A stretch of DNA of 64,000 bases, taken from the NCBI GenBank assembly GCA_903875575.1, contig CAIQWJ010000052.1:124001-188000 (forward strand), given 5' to 3'. The position numbers and the translations under genes are program-made. Of the stretch, positions 42,095 through 51,562 are shown in pieces; positions within the stretch are counted from its first letter, which is position 1; each line of letters begins with the position of its first letter. The notes below the pieces were generated by a model. That model saw only the letters and a list, made by a program, of their open reading frames with translations. It did not search any database and was not told where the DNA came from. This DNA comes from an uncultured Acidobacteriia bacterium (GTDB taxonomy: Bacteria; Acidobacteriota; Terriglobia; Bryobacterales; Bryobacteraceae).

Positions 42095-44058
42095 ACCGGC
42101 TTGGACTCCAGCGCCTTCTTGCCTGCCGCGAGGACCCGCAAGATTGCTTCCGTATCGAAAACGCAGCCACCCCACGTGCCGCCGCTGACGTCCTGAAGCG
42201 CGGCCCAGAGGCGGGTATCGTCCGGGAGGTTGGGGTCGGCCGCGAGATCGGGCCTGAGTTCGCGGGCCGCCAGTATCTTCGTGCCGGCTTCTACACCCAG
42301 GACTTCGCCGTTTTCACCAACCAGATTGAGGGAGCCTTCGAGACCCACGGTGTCGACGATGATTTCGATCATGTCGCCTTCGCGCAATTTGCCGACAGGG
42401 CCACCGGCTAACGCTTCCGGCGAGACGTGCCCAATGCACGCGCCCGTGGAGACGCCGCTGAAGCGCGCGTCCGTCACCAGCGCCACATGCTTGCCAAAGG
42501 GCAAGTATTTGAGCGCCGAGGTGAGTTGGTAAGTCTCCTCCATGCCTGAGCCCATGGGGCCGCGGCACATCAGGACAAGGACGTCGCCCTTCTGGATCTG
42601 CTTCGACTTGATGGCAGCCATGGCAGCAGGTTCGGTCAGAAAAACTTTGGCGGGGCCGAGTTTGCGATAGACGCCATCGGCATCAAGGACGGAGGGATCA
42701 ATGGCGGTGCTCTTGATCACCGAACCTTCCGGTGCCAGATTGCCCGCCGGGAAACAGACGGTGGCCGTCATGCCGTGCTTCGCCGCCGCATCGGGCGACA
42801 GAATCACGCGGTCGGGATCGATGCCATCGCGTTCGTGGAGAAGCTTTCGCAGCGCGTGGCGGCGTTCGGAAGACTCCCATTCGTCGAGCTGCTGATCGAG
42901 CGTCATGCCGCTCGCAGTGAGAGCCTTCAATTCGAGCAGACCGGCGCGACGGAGGTGCAGCATCACTTCCGGGACGGCTCCCGCGAGGAAAACATGAACG
43001 GTCGCCATGGGCCCGTTCGGCATCACGTCGACCAGACGCGGAACGGTTCGGTTGATGCGGGACCAATCGGCGGCGACCGGGCGTCGCAGGCCTGCAGCGT
43101 GCGCGATGGCGGGCGTGTGGAGGATCAGATTCATCGAGCCGCCGAACGCCGCATGCGTGACCATGGCGTTGTGCAGCGCGGCATCAGTGAGAATGTCGCG
43201 CATCACGGTGCCCTTCTTTTCCATGGCCATCAGAGCGCGGGCGGAGCGTGTCGCCATATCCAGCCAGATGGCGTGACCGCTCGGGGCCAACGCGGAGTGA
43301 CCGAGCGACATACCGAGAGCCTCGCCAACTACCTGCGAGGTCGCGGCGGTGCCGAGGAACTGACAGCCACCGCCGGGAGAGGCGCAGGTGCGGCAACCGA
43401 GATCGGCAGCTTCTTCGAGGGTGATTTCCCCGTGAGAGTAGCGGGCTCCGATGGACTGGATGCGGCCTGCGTCCTCGCCTTTTTCGGGAAGCAGAGTTAC
43501 GCCACCGGGGACCAGGACGCACGGAAGATCGTGCATCGCGGCAAGCGCGACCATCATGGCGGGCAGGCCTTTATCGCAGGTGGCGACGCCGAGCGCACCG
43601 CGCCGGGTGGGCAGCGAGCGGATCAGACGGCGGAAGATAACGGCTGCATCGTTGCGATAGGGCAGGCTGTCGAACATCGCAGTGGTGCCCTGTGAGCGGC
43701 CATCGCAGGGGTCGGTGCAATAGCCGGCGAAGGGGATGGCTCCGGCGGCCTTGAATTCTTTGGCTGCGGCTTCCATCAGGAGACCGACTTCCCAGTGGCC
43801 GGTGTGATAGCCGAGGGCGATGGCGGTGCCGTCAGCGGCGCGGATACCACCGTGGGTGGAGACGATCAGAAACTCTTTGCCGCCGAGCAGCGATGGATTC
43901 CAGCCCATGCCTGCATTCTGACTGAGGCCAAAAAGATCGCCGGAGGGGCGGTCGCGCAGCATCTCGGCAGTGAGGGGCAGAACACCGGAGGGGCCGGGAG
44001 CGCGGGTGGGGACGTCGAAGATCCCCGGAGTTTTTGAGTCGAAAGAGTTGGATGACAT
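42091..44058 (-). CDS. YjhG/YagF-type dehydratase (IlvD/Edd family, D-xylonate dehydratase-like)
   Basis: 655 residues, the exact length class of E. coli YjhG/YagF. Fe-S cysteines are in [23 protein letters not shown] and [12 protein letters not shown], and the N-terminus has [20 protein letters not shown] and [15 protein letters not shown], which mark this subgroup rather than IlvD. It should dehydrate a sugar acid such as D-xylonate to a 2-keto-3-deoxy acid. It lies 3 bp after an SDR gene on the same strand, forming a probable non-phosphorylative sugar-acid pathway. Confidence 0.93.
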   Translation of the reverse strand: MSSNSFDSKTPGIFDVPTRAPGPSGVLPLTAEMLRDRPSGDLFGLSQNAGMGWNPSLLGGKEFLIVSTHGGIRAADGTAIALGYHTGHWEVGLLMEAAAKEFKAAGAIPFAGYCTDPCDGRSQGTTAMFDSLPYRNDAAVIFRRLIRSLPTRRGALGVATCDKGLPAMMVALAAMHDLPCVLVPGGVTLLPEKGEDAGRIQSIGARYSHGEITLEEAADLGCRTCASPGGGCQFLGTAATSQVVGEALGMSLGHSALAPSGHAIWLDMATRSARALMAMEKKGTVMRDILTDAALHNAMVTHAAFGGSMNLILHTPAIAHAAGLRRPVAADWSRINRTVPRLVDVMPNGPMATVHVFLAGAVPEVMLHLRRAGLLELKALTASGMTLDQQLDEWESSERRHALRKLLHERDGIDPDRVILSPDAAAKHGMTATVCFPAGNLAPEGSVIKSTAIDPSVLDADGVYRKLGPAKVFLTEPAAMAAIKSKQIQKGDVLVLMCRGPMGSGMEETYQLTSALKYLPFGKHVALVTDARFSGVSTGACIGHVSPEALAGGPVGKLREGDMIEIIVDTVGLEGSLNLVGENGEVLGVEAGTKILAARELRPDLAADPNLPDDTRLWAALQDVSGGTWGGCVFDTEAILRVLAAGKKALESKPV

Positions 44059-44061
44059 GGG

Positions 44062-44817
44062 CTAGGCCATGGTCCCGCCGTCAATGAACACGATGGAACC
44101 CGTGACATAGCCGGCTTCGCGCGAGGCGAGATAGAGGATGAGGGCAGCCATTTCTTCTGGGGTGCCGAGGCGTCCGACGGGCTGGCGAGCGTTGATTTCG
44201 GCGCGGATTTTTTCCACTTCGTGCGAGTGGTACTTCGCGATGTAGCCATCGACGAACGGTGTGTCCGTGGTGCCGGGGCTGATGGCGTTGACGCGAATGC
44301 GGCCCGCGTATTCGATGGCGAGCTGTTTTGTCATGGCGTGAATCGCGCCCTTGCTGGCGCTATAGGCGAAGCGGCGGCGGAAACCCTTCACGGCCGCGCA
44401 GGAACCGGTGAACACGATATTGCCAGCGGAGGCCAGCAGCAGTGGGATGGCGGCTCTGGTGACGTAAAACGTACCATCCACGTTGACGCGGAAGATGCGA
44501 TGGAAATCTTCGGTGGTGGTCTCTTCCACGCTGGCGACCAAGCCGATGCCGGCGTTGTTGATCAGAATATCGAGCTTCGGGATGGCGGCGAAGGCGGCGT
44601 TGACGGCGGCTTCGTCCGAGATATCGAGGCGAATGACGCTGGAACCGGGCAATTCGGCGGAGAGTGCGCGGGCGCGCGCTTCATCGAGATCGGCAATGAT
44701 GACGCAAGCGCCGGACCAGGTGAGACGGCGGCAAACCGCGGCACCGATACCCTGGGCACCTCCGGTAACAAGGGCGGTTAAGCCATCCAGACGAAAAGGT
44801 TCTTTATTTGTAATCAT
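44062..44817 (-). CDS. SDR family oxidoreductase, possible keto-deoxy-sugar-acid dehydrogenase
   Basis: 251 residues from the ATG at 44817 (MITNKEPFRLDGLTALV). NAD(P) motif TGGAQGIG, NNAGIG, catalytic YSASK with an upstream Ser (GSCAAV), and VNAISPGTTDTPF. The last block and GRLGTPEEMAALILYLAS resemble 2-keto-3-deoxy-L-fuconate dehydrogenases. Operonic with the YjhG-type dehydratase, it probably oxidises the sugar or the dehydrated keto acid. It is divergent from a second SDR gene, with only about 30 bp between. Confidence 0.9.
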   Translation of the reverse strand: MITNKEPFRLDGLTALVTGGAQGIGAAVCRRLTWSGACVIIADLDEARARALSAELPGSSVIRLDISDEAAVNAAFAAIPKLDILINNAGIGLVASVEETTTEDFHRIFRVNVDGTFYVTRAAIPLLLASAGNIVFTGSCAAVKGFRRRFAYSASKGAIHAMTKQLAIEYAGRIRVNAISPGTTDTPFVDGYIAKYHSHEVEKIRAEINARQPVGRLGTPEEMAALILYLASREAGYVTGSIVFIDGGTMA

Positions 44818-44850
44818 GCGGGCCAATTGCTGAGTATACTAATGGATTCC

Positions 44851-45639
44851 ATGGCAACTTCAAACAACACGAACCTCTCCGGCAAAATTGCATTGATCAC
44901 AGGCGGCAGTCGCGGCCTGGGAAGGGCGATGGCGCTGAGCCTGAGCGCGGCGGGCGCGACAATTGCGCTGGTGGCGCGTGACCTGGACAAGCTGAACTCC
45001 GTGAAGGCTGAGATTGAGGCTGCCGGCGGCAAAGCGGCCGTTTTCGTCGCCGACGTGGTCAGCGAAGAGAGCGTGGCGCAACTGGTAACGGACGTGACGG
45101 CTCAGTTGGGCACCGTGCAGATCCTCATCAACAACGCGGGGATGAATATCCGGAAGAACCTGACGGATTTCACGCTGGACGAGTGGAACCGCGTGCTGGA
45201 TACAAATCTGACGAGCGTATTCCTGATGTGCAAGGCATTTGTGCCGGGGATGAAGGGGACGGGCTACGGGCGAGTGCTGAACATGACGTCCATCATGAGC
45301 CACATTTCGCTGCCGGGACGCGCCGCGTATTCGTCGAGCAAGGCGGCGCTGCTGGGGCTGACTCGCGCGCTGGCGCTGGAACTGGCGGATCATACGGGTG
45401 CCGATGGGCCGACCGGGATCACTGTGAACGGGATCAGCCCGGGGCCGTTCGGGACGGAGATGAATACGCCGCTGATGCAGAATCCGGAGCTGAATGCGCA
45501 GTTCGTTGCCAACATCCCTGTGGGGCGCTGGGGCAAAGTGGAAGAGATCGGCTCGCTGGCGTGCTACCTGTGTTCGGAAGATGCGGGTTTTATTACGGGC
45601 ACGGATATTCTGATTGACGGCGGCTGGACGGCGAAGTAG
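44851..45639 (+). CDS. SDR family oxidoreductase (gluconate 5-dehydrogenase-like)
   Basis: 262 residues from the ATG at 44851 (MATSNNTNLSGKIALIT); an ATG at 44842 is the alternative. Motifs: TGGSRGLG, NNAGMN, Ser in MTSIMSH, YSSSK, VNGISPGPFGTEMN. It fits the group containing gluconate 5-dehydrogenase. TATACT at 44835-44840 may be its -10, which would leave a nearly leaderless mRNA and favour the ATG at 44851. Divergent from the dehydratase operon, it may share its regulation and substrate family. Confidence 0.88.
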   Translation: MATSNNTNLSGKIALITGGSRGLGRAMALSLSAAGATIALVARDLDKLNSVKAEIEAAGGKAAVFVADVVSEESVAQLVTDVTAQLGTVQILINNAGMNIRKNLTDFTLDEWNRVLDTNLTSVFLMCKAFVPGMKGTGYGRVLNMTSIMSHISLPGRAAYSSSKAALLGLTRALALELADHTGADGPTGITVNGISPGPFGTEMNTPLMQNPELNAQFVANIPVGRWGKVEEIGSLACYLCSEDAGFITGTDILIDGGWTAK

Positions 45640-45652
45640 GGTTAGACCACAG

Positions 45653-47329
45653 CTAATTCAGCAGGGTGAATTCGGCGAAGATGAAAGTACGTCCGACGGA
45701 GACGCGGGAGCTTTCGAGTCCCGCGTTCGGGGCCAGCGTGCGCACGGAGTTTTCGAGCGTGCGCGCACCGGCATCATCCCAGCCTCTTCCCACGTCAAAC
45801 AGAACGACGGTCCGCCGACCTTCATTGCGAAGCGCTGCGGCAATGGTCTGATAGGTTTCCGGATTCGTCAAATCCAGAAAGGTCTCATGCTTGTTCCGCA
45901 GGAGGCGGACCGTTTGGCCGCTGCCTTCGTCAACCTGGTAGACGGTGATCCGCTGGTCCCGCGCGAGGAATCGATCCTGGAAGGCCCAGTTCGCGTTGTG
46001 AGTATGCGAGTAAAAGAAGATGGCCGAAGTGTTATCACCGTAGATGTTGTTCGCTTCGGGGAACTGGGCGCGGAACAGGCGATACTCAGCCGACATCAGT
46101 GGCGTGGAACTCCAGGGGCACACGGACCAGCCGAAGGCGAAGCTGCCTGCGATAGTGAGGCCGGCAACCACGAAGATGGCGTTTCGGGCGAGGGGCGCTT
46201 TCAAGATGCCTGCGAGCCGGTCCAGCAACAGCAACGCCGTCAGCAAGACAAACGGGGCAATGATGGACTGATGACGCCACTCTCCGCCGAACGGGTATCT
46301 TCCGGCCAGGCCGAGAACGATCAACTGCACGAGGATTCCGGCGAGCAGTAGAGGTGGGTATATGGACAGAGCTCTGCCTCTGTCGTTTTTCCGAAAGAAG
46401 ACAAGGTAGACCAGCGCGGGCACGAAGATCAGCGCGACGACCCACAGCAGCAGAGCCGGATCGAGACCGAAAGGCGTGAAGTAGCCCAGTTCTTTTGTGA
46501 GGTTGGACTGCACAAACCAGTCGGGTTCCATGGCTGGATCGTTGTGGAAGACGTAGGGTTGCAGGTATGCCTGATCCTGCGGCCTGACGATCATGTGGAA
46601 CAGGAAACATGTCAGGAACACACCGGAGACGGAAGCGAACGACAGCAGCCAGATCTTCCATTCCGAGCGGATGGAGCGCAGCAGGGCGACACGAAAAGCC
46701 GGACGCAGGATGGCACGCAGCAGCAGGACACCGACACATGCGGCGAGAAAGAAGATGACGTAGTACTCGCTGAGAATGGCAAGCAGCGAGTAGCCTCCGA
46801 AACGCAGGATAGCCCGGGCGGCCATGGGCCCTTCCGGGTCCGCTGTCCAGTCGACGAGGGCGTCAAAGGCGAGGAGCACGAACAGCAAGGCCAGAGGGTA
46901 AGCGCGGACGTCGCTGTTCAGTTCGATCATGCTCCAGGAGAACGCGTGAGCGGCGGCGACAAGAAGGGCTGCGGCCTTGTAGCGGTAGATTTTTGCGGCG
47001 ACAACGCCGATGACGACGGTGGACGCGGCACCGGAAAGGATGCTGACGGCGCGAAGGGCGAGAAGCGAATGACTGATGGCCGCGGCGAGGCGCAACAGTG
47101 GGTAGAACAGCGGGGGGTGCGCGATTCCTTTCCATTCGCCCGCGACCATCAGCCAGCGGTCCTGCGTGGCGATGAAAACGTGCCACCAGCCATCGAAGCC
47201 GAGGAACTGCGTCGTACCCAGCACGACGAGGGGAATCAGGCCAGCGGCTGCAGTGGCCAACAGGAGGGGAAGAAACTTTCGCTCAAGCCAGGACTGCGGT
47301 TGGCGCGTTGGAGCGGATTGACCAGTCAT
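45653..47329 (-). CDS. Multi-span membrane protein, glycosyltransferase family 39-like (paralogue 2)
   Basis: 558 residues. About ten membrane segments with an acidic residue in the first outer loop (TTQFLGFDGWWHVFIATQDR) as in polyprenol-phosphate-sugar-dependent GT-C enzymes, then HPPLFYPLLRL. The last ~150 residues form a soluble extracytoplasmic part (NNIYGDNTSAIFFYSHTHN, TVVLFDVGRGWDDAGAR). It is a clear paralogue of the adjacent upstream gene, identical in layout and similar throughout. Donor and acceptor are unknown. Confidence 0.85.
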   Translation of the reverse strand: MTGQSAPTRQPQSWLERKFLPLLLATAAAGLIPLVVLGTTQFLGFDGWWHVFIATQDRWLMVAGEWKGIAHPPLFYPLLRLAAAISHSLLALRAVSILSGAASTVVIGVVAAKIYRYKAAALLVAAAHAFSWSMIELNSDVRAYPLALLFVLLAFDALVDWTADPEGPMAARAILRFGGYSLLAILSEYYVIFFLAACVGVLLLRAILRPAFRVALLRSIRSEWKIWLLSFASVSGVFLTCFLFHMIVRPQDQAYLQPYVFHNDPAMEPDWFVQSNLTKELGYFTPFGLDPALLLWVVALIFVPALVYLVFFRKNDRGRALSIYPPLLLAGILVQLIVLGLAGRYPFGGEWRHQSIIAPFVLLTALLLLDRLAGILKAPLARNAIFVVAGLTIAGSFAFGWSVCPWSSTPLMSAEYRLFRAQFPEANNIYGDNTSAIFFYSHTHNANWAFQDRFLARDQRITVYQVDEGSGQTVRLLRNKHETFLDLTNPETYQTIAAALRNEGRRTVVLFDVGRGWDDAGARTLENSVRTLAPNAGLESSRVSVGRTFIFAEFTLLN

Positions 47330-47372
47330 GGCTGACGAAGGGCAATGATAGCAGAAGTATTCGTGAATTCAC

Positions 47373-49070
47373 TCAATTGACGAGTTCGAAGCGAACGAAG
47401 GCGGAGTTGGGATTGACAGTACAACTGCCGCAATCGAGGCCGGCCTGCGGGGCGAGGGCATGCATTCGGTCTTCGATCACGCGGGCGCTTGCCGCGCCCC
47501 AGCCTGCCGCGACAAAATAGAGGACCGCCGAACGGATCCCGGCCATGCGAAGAGCCTGCGCCATGGTGACATAGGTTTCCGGCGCGGTCAGGTTCAGATA
47601 GACATCGGCCTTGTTTCTCAACACACGATACCCGTGGCCGCCGCCATCGTCCAGCCTGTAAACGACAATGCGTTTGCCATTGGCCAGAAAGCGGTCTTCA
47701 AAGCTCCATTTCGCGTTGCTGTTGAGCGAGTAAAAGAACATGGTGGAACTCGCGTCGCCGTAGATATTTTCCGCAGCAGGAAAGGCGGCACGAAACTTTT
47801 TGTACTCGGTCGCAGTGGGCGGCTGTGAATCCCACGGATAGACCGACCAGCCGAAAGAGAAGCTTGCGGCGACCAAAATTCCGGCGGAAAGGAAGACTGC
47901 GTTCCCGGCGACGGGCGATTTGATCAGATCCACGATGCGATCCAGCAGAAGAAAGGCCGCCAAAAACAGGAAAGGTGTGAGGATGGACTGATGACGGAAA
48001 TCGCCGCCGAAAGGATACTTCCCGAGGAGCGACAGGACCATCAACTGCAGAATCATCAAGACTGGCAGCAGTGTCACGCAGGCCGTTGGAATTATGCGGG
48101 GCTGCTTTCCGGTTGCAAAAGTGAAATAGATGGCCGCAGGCAGAACCAGCAGGGCCACGAGCGCGAGCATAATGTCGGGAGCCAGGTTGAACGGGGCGTA
48201 AGGCGCAAACTCCCTGGTAAGATTCGTCAGCAGGAACGCGAAGGGATCGAAAACGGGACTGGCGTGCCATAGGTAAGCATCCAGGTAGGGCTGATCCGCA
48301 GGCAGGACGATCATGTGGAACGCAAACAGGACGAGGAACACGAGGGAGATGGAAGCAAAGGTTGCGAGCCAGGCCTTCCGATTCGCGCGAAGAGAGTCCT
48401 GCAGGACGCGACGAAAGGCCGGACGCATCAGTGCCCGCAGGAGCAGCAGGCCGACACATGCCGCGAAAAACAATATGGCGTAGTATTCGGTGAGCAGGGC
48501 CAGTACGGAATAAGCACCGAACCGGAGGATGGCGCGGGCTGCCAGGGGACCGCCCGGCGCGACGTTCCAGTCGAGAAAAGCGTCAAAGGCCAACAGGACG
48601 AAGAGTAAAGCTAACGGATAAGAGCGCACGTCGCAGTTGACCTGGATCATGTTCCAGCCGAGGGCGTAGGCTGCGGCGACCAGGAGGGCGCAGATTCGGT
48701 GCCTGTAGATCTTTGCTGCAATCAGGCCGATGACGACGTTGGCCGCGGTACCACTGACAATGCCGATGGCGCGAAGTATGAGGAGGTTGTGGCCGAAGCT
48801 TCCGACCACGCGCAGGAGGAGATAGAAGAGCGGCGGATGGGCGTCATGCAGCCACTCGCCGGCGAACATCACCCAGCGGTCCTGGGTGGCGATGAAGAGA
48901 TGAAGCCAGCTATCGTGGCCCAGAAACTGCGAGTTTCCGAAGACGAGCAACGGGATCAGGCCGAAGCAGGCAATGGCGAGCAGTAAGGCGGAGAACCGTC
49001 GCTCCGCCCATGACAGACGAGCAGCGCGCAAATTATCTGGCGCAGAGCCAGTGTCTGGCGGCCTGGACAT
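47373..49070 (-). CDS. Multi-span membrane protein, glycosyltransferase family 39-like (paralogue 1)
   Basis: 565 residues, same architecture as the following gene: SQFLGHDSWLHLFIATQDR in the first loop, HPPLFYLLLRVV, multiple spans, and a C-terminal soluble domain (ENIYGDASSTMFFYSLNSN) with two Cys near the end (LDCGSCTVNP) absent from its paralogue. GT-C fold and cell-surface glycosylation are inferred from layout. A TATAAT at 49104-49099 precedes it. Confidence 0.85.
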   Translation of the reverse strand: MSRPPDTGSAPDNLRAARLSWAERRFSALLLAIACFGLIPLLVFGNSQFLGHDSWLHLFIATQDRWVMFAGEWLHDAHPPLFYLLLRVVGSFGHNLLILRAIGIVSGTAANVVIGLIAAKIYRHRICALLVAAAYALGWNMIQVNCDVRSYPLALLFVLLAFDAFLDWNVAPGGPLAARAILRFGAYSVLALLTEYYAILFFAACVGLLLLRALMRPAFRRVLQDSLRANRKAWLATFASISLVFLVLFAFHMIVLPADQPYLDAYLWHASPVFDPFAFLLTNLTREFAPYAPFNLAPDIMLALVALLVLPAAIYFTFATGKQPRIIPTACVTLLPVLMILQLMVLSLLGKYPFGGDFRHQSILTPFLFLAAFLLLDRIVDLIKSPVAGNAVFLSAGILVAASFSFGWSVYPWDSQPPTATEYKKFRAAFPAAENIYGDASSTMFFYSLNSNAKWSFEDRFLANGKRIVVYRLDDGGGHGYRVLRNKADVYLNLTAPETYVTMAQALRMAGIRSAVLYFVAAGWGAASARVIEDRMHALAPQAGLDCGSCTVNPNSAFVRFELVN

Positions 49071-49098
49071 ATCTGCGACCCGGAAGCCGCTGAGCTTG

Positions 49099-49104
49099 AT
49101 TATA
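49099..49104 (-). promoter_or_regulatory. -10 element for the tandem glycosyltransferase-like genes
   Basis: TATAAT on the minus strand, about 28 bases before the ATG at 49070, without a recognisable -35. Confidence 0.4.
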
Positions 49105-49191
49105 AAGCTCTCCTGCCAGTTTTTCCCGGAGCGACGGACTGAAGCTCTTTGTCGAGGTCCTTCTGCGCAATAACCAGGCGGATCAGCGGTT

Positions 49192-51549
49192 TCATTTGGC
49201 GGCCGGTTTGGCTGCGGCGCTTGTGGAGGCGTCCGGCAGAGCGAAGCCGAACAGCACCTGCGCCGAGGCTACGGACACGAATTGTTTACCGTTGACCGAG
49301 TAGCTGATGGGCGAGCCTGCCACATCAGCACCGGCGGCGAAGTGCCAGAGGGCTTTGCCTGTCCTGGCATCGAGCGCGATGAAGTTGCCTTCGTGGGACG
49401 AGGCGAACACAATGCCGCCGCCAGTGGCGAGAACGCCCGCGGTGAGAGAGGCTTCTGTGAGCGGGAACTTCCAGACGACCTTCATGGTTTCGGGATCAAA
49501 GGCCGCGATGCCCTGCGTTTCCGGCGCGTCACCAGCGGGCGGGCCCGCATTGGCGCTGCCGCCGCCTTCGCCCTGAAACTGCTTGCCGGGTTCGAAGGGT
49601 GCGGGGCCGATGGCGAAGCGCTGGCCACCATCGTGATAAGCGAAGTAGAGCCAGCCGGTCAGCGGGCTGTAAGACGGGGCCTGGAAGTTGGAGCCGCCGA
49701 TGAGCGAGGGGTAAACCCAGGCGCCTGCGACGCTGGCGTCGGCTTCGGGGATGGTAATGGGGCGACCGTTGGCGTCCCAGCCCTTGACCCAGTTGGTGCG
49801 TTCGTAGGGCGCGGCGGCGAGGAACTTGCCGGTCACGCGGTCGAGCACATAGAAGTTACCGTTGCGATTAGCCTGGATCAGGAGCTTGCGCTGCTGGCCG
49901 TGCCACAGGCGATCGACCAGTACGAAGTCTTCGGTAGCGTCCCAATCGCGGGTGTCGTGCGGGGTGAACTGGTAATGCCACTTGAGCTTGCCCGTGTTGG
50001 CATCGATAGCGAGCACGGAGCAGGTGTAGAGGTTATCGCCCATGCGGACTTCGCCATTAATATCCGGGCCAGGATTGCCGACGGCCCAGTAGAGAGTGTT
50101 GAGATCAGGATCGTAACTGCCGGTAAGCCACATGCCGCCAGCACCGTGTTTCCAGCTGTCGCCAGCCCAGGTTTCGTTGCCTGGTTCGCCGGGAGCCGGG
50201 ATGGCGTTGAGGCGCCAGAGCTTTTTGCCGGTGGCCGGGTCATAGGCTTCGAGGAAACCCGTGATTCCGTATTCGCCGCCGGAAATGCCGGTGACGATTT
50301 TGTCTTTGAGGGCGAGCGGGGCGGAGGTGAGGCTGTAGCCGAGCATGGTATCGGCAACCTGCACTTCCCAGAGCGGCGTGCCGGTGCGGGCATCGAGAGC
50401 TACGAGGGCGGCATCGAGCGTGCCAAAGAAGACGCGGCCATCGAGGACGGCCACGCCGCGATTCACGCGATTCGCTTCGTAGGGATTGACGGTCTTCTGC
50501 GTGCGCTGGTATTTCCAGATCTGGCGACCGGTAGCGGCATCGAGCGCGTAGACCTGACCCACGGGACCGCTGGAGTACATGACGCCATCGACCACGATGG
50601 GCGTGCTTTCGAGAGTGCCATCGCCGGGCATGGGCATGGCCCATTTCGCCTGGAGATTCGCGACGTTGAGAGTGTTGATTTGAGAGAGAGACGAGTAGTG
50701 ATGGCCTTTGAAATCGCCCCAGTAGGTGAGCCAGTTCTGCGGCTCGGCATTGGATTTGGCAATGCGTTCGTAAGTGAGGCCAACGGTCGCGACGGGAGTG
50801 TTCTGTGTCTTGAGATACGCGACCAGGTTGCCGATCTGCGCGGCGGTCAGGCGCTGAGCAAAGTCGGCGGGCATGACGGACTTTTCGTCGATGGCGATAC
50901 GCGCGACCTGAGACTTCGTGAAACTGCGGAGTTGACCAGCGGTGTCGAGCATCTGTACGGAAAAGGAATCGTCATTGCGGCGCAGGCCTTTGTATTCGTG
51001 GCCGTCTTTGGTACTGACGGTAATCATGGGCTGGCGACCGGGATGCACGATGGCGTCGCGCAACTGTTGTGCGGTTTTGAGACCGGCGTTTGAGAGGTTG
51101 GTCTGATGGCAGGTGCGGCAGGTATTCTCGAAGGTCGCGCGACCTGCGGCGGAGTCGCCTGCAGTGACATCGGGCGACGAGGTGCCGGAGAGGCTGCGCA
51201 CATAGGCGATGACCTGCCAAACCTGATCGGCGCTGAATTGCGCGAAGGCCGGCATCTGGGTGCCCTGAATGCCCCCGCGAATGTTGCGGAAGACTTCGGC
51301 ATCGGAGCTACCGCGGCGGAGAGCGCCTGTGAGCGCGGGGCCACGATCGCCACGAGCGTCGGCCCCGTGGCACGCCTGACAAACGGACGTGAAAAGCTGT
51401 TTGCCCGCCGCAATTCCGGCGGGGTTGCCCTCCATGGGATTCTTCACGGCGTCAGGAACGGGCTGTGCCAGCCCGGCGGATTGAACGGCACACAAGGCCA
51501 GCACGGCGGCCACAGGCTGAAGCCCGCGCCACGAACGAACGTTTGTCAT
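49192..51549 (-). CDS. Diheme PQQ-dependent dehydrogenase with D-W-D metal-site motif
   Basis: 785 residues. After a signal peptide come two c-type haem motifs, CQACH (57-61) and CRTCH (144-148), with MPAF and MPADF Met ligands, then a PQQ beta-propeller (GPVGQVYALDAATGRQIWKY, VGNPGPDINGEV, PHDTRDWDATED). Haem domains at the N-terminus are unusual; quinohaemoproteins usually carry one C-terminal haem. The catalytic Asp535 is followed two residues later by Asp537 (D-W-D), the pattern that marks lanthanide-dependent alcohol dehydrogenases (XoxF). Periplasmic alcohol or sugar oxidation is likely. Confidence 0.9.
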   Translation of the reverse strand: MTNVRSWRGLQPVAAVLALCAVQSAGLAQPVPDAVKNPMEGNPAGIAAGKQLFTSVCQACHGADARGDRGPALTGALRRGSSDAEVFRNIRGGIQGTQMPAFAQFSADQVWQVIAYVRSLSGTSSPDVTAGDSAAGRATFENTCRTCHQTNLSNAGLKTAQQLRDAIVHPGRQPMITVSTKDGHEYKGLRRNDDSFSVQMLDTAGQLRSFTKSQVARIAIDEKSVMPADFAQRLTAAQIGNLVAYLKTQNTPVATVGLTYERIAKSNAEPQNWLTYWGDFKGHHYSSLSQINTLNVANLQAKWAMPMPGDGTLESTPIVVDGVMYSSGPVGQVYALDAATGRQIWKYQRTQKTVNPYEANRVNRGVAVLDGRVFFGTLDAALVALDARTGTPLWEVQVADTMLGYSLTSAPLALKDKIVTGISGGEYGITGFLEAYDPATGKKLWRLNAIPAPGEPGNETWAGDSWKHGAGGMWLTGSYDPDLNTLYWAVGNPGPDINGEVRMGDNLYTCSVLAIDANTGKLKWHYQFTPHDTRDWDATEDFVLVDRLWHGQQRKLLIQANRNGNFYVLDRVTGKFLAAAPYERTNWVKGWDANGRPITIPEADASVAGAWVYPSLIGGSNFQAPSYSPLTGWLYFAYHDGGQRFAIGPAPFEPGKQFQGEGGGSANAGPPAGDAPETQGIAAFDPETMKVVWKFPLTEASLTAGVLATGGGIVFASSHEGNFIALDARTGKALWHFAAGADVAGSPISYSVNGKQFVSVASAQVLFGFALPDASTSAAAKPAAK

Positions 51550-51562
51550 TTATAGGTCGCCT

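Noticed and set aside
47363-47372. Perfect 10-bp palindrome gtgaattcac between the glycosyltransferase-like paralogues
   Set aside because: A palindrome of this length is expected by chance in 64 kb, and it abuts a stop codon with no promoter nearby.
49282-51093. 603-codon plus-strand open frame opposite the PQQ dehydrogenase
   Set aside because: Shadow of a well-supported gene; its Gly/Val/Ala-rich product is typical of antisense frames in high-G+C DNA.
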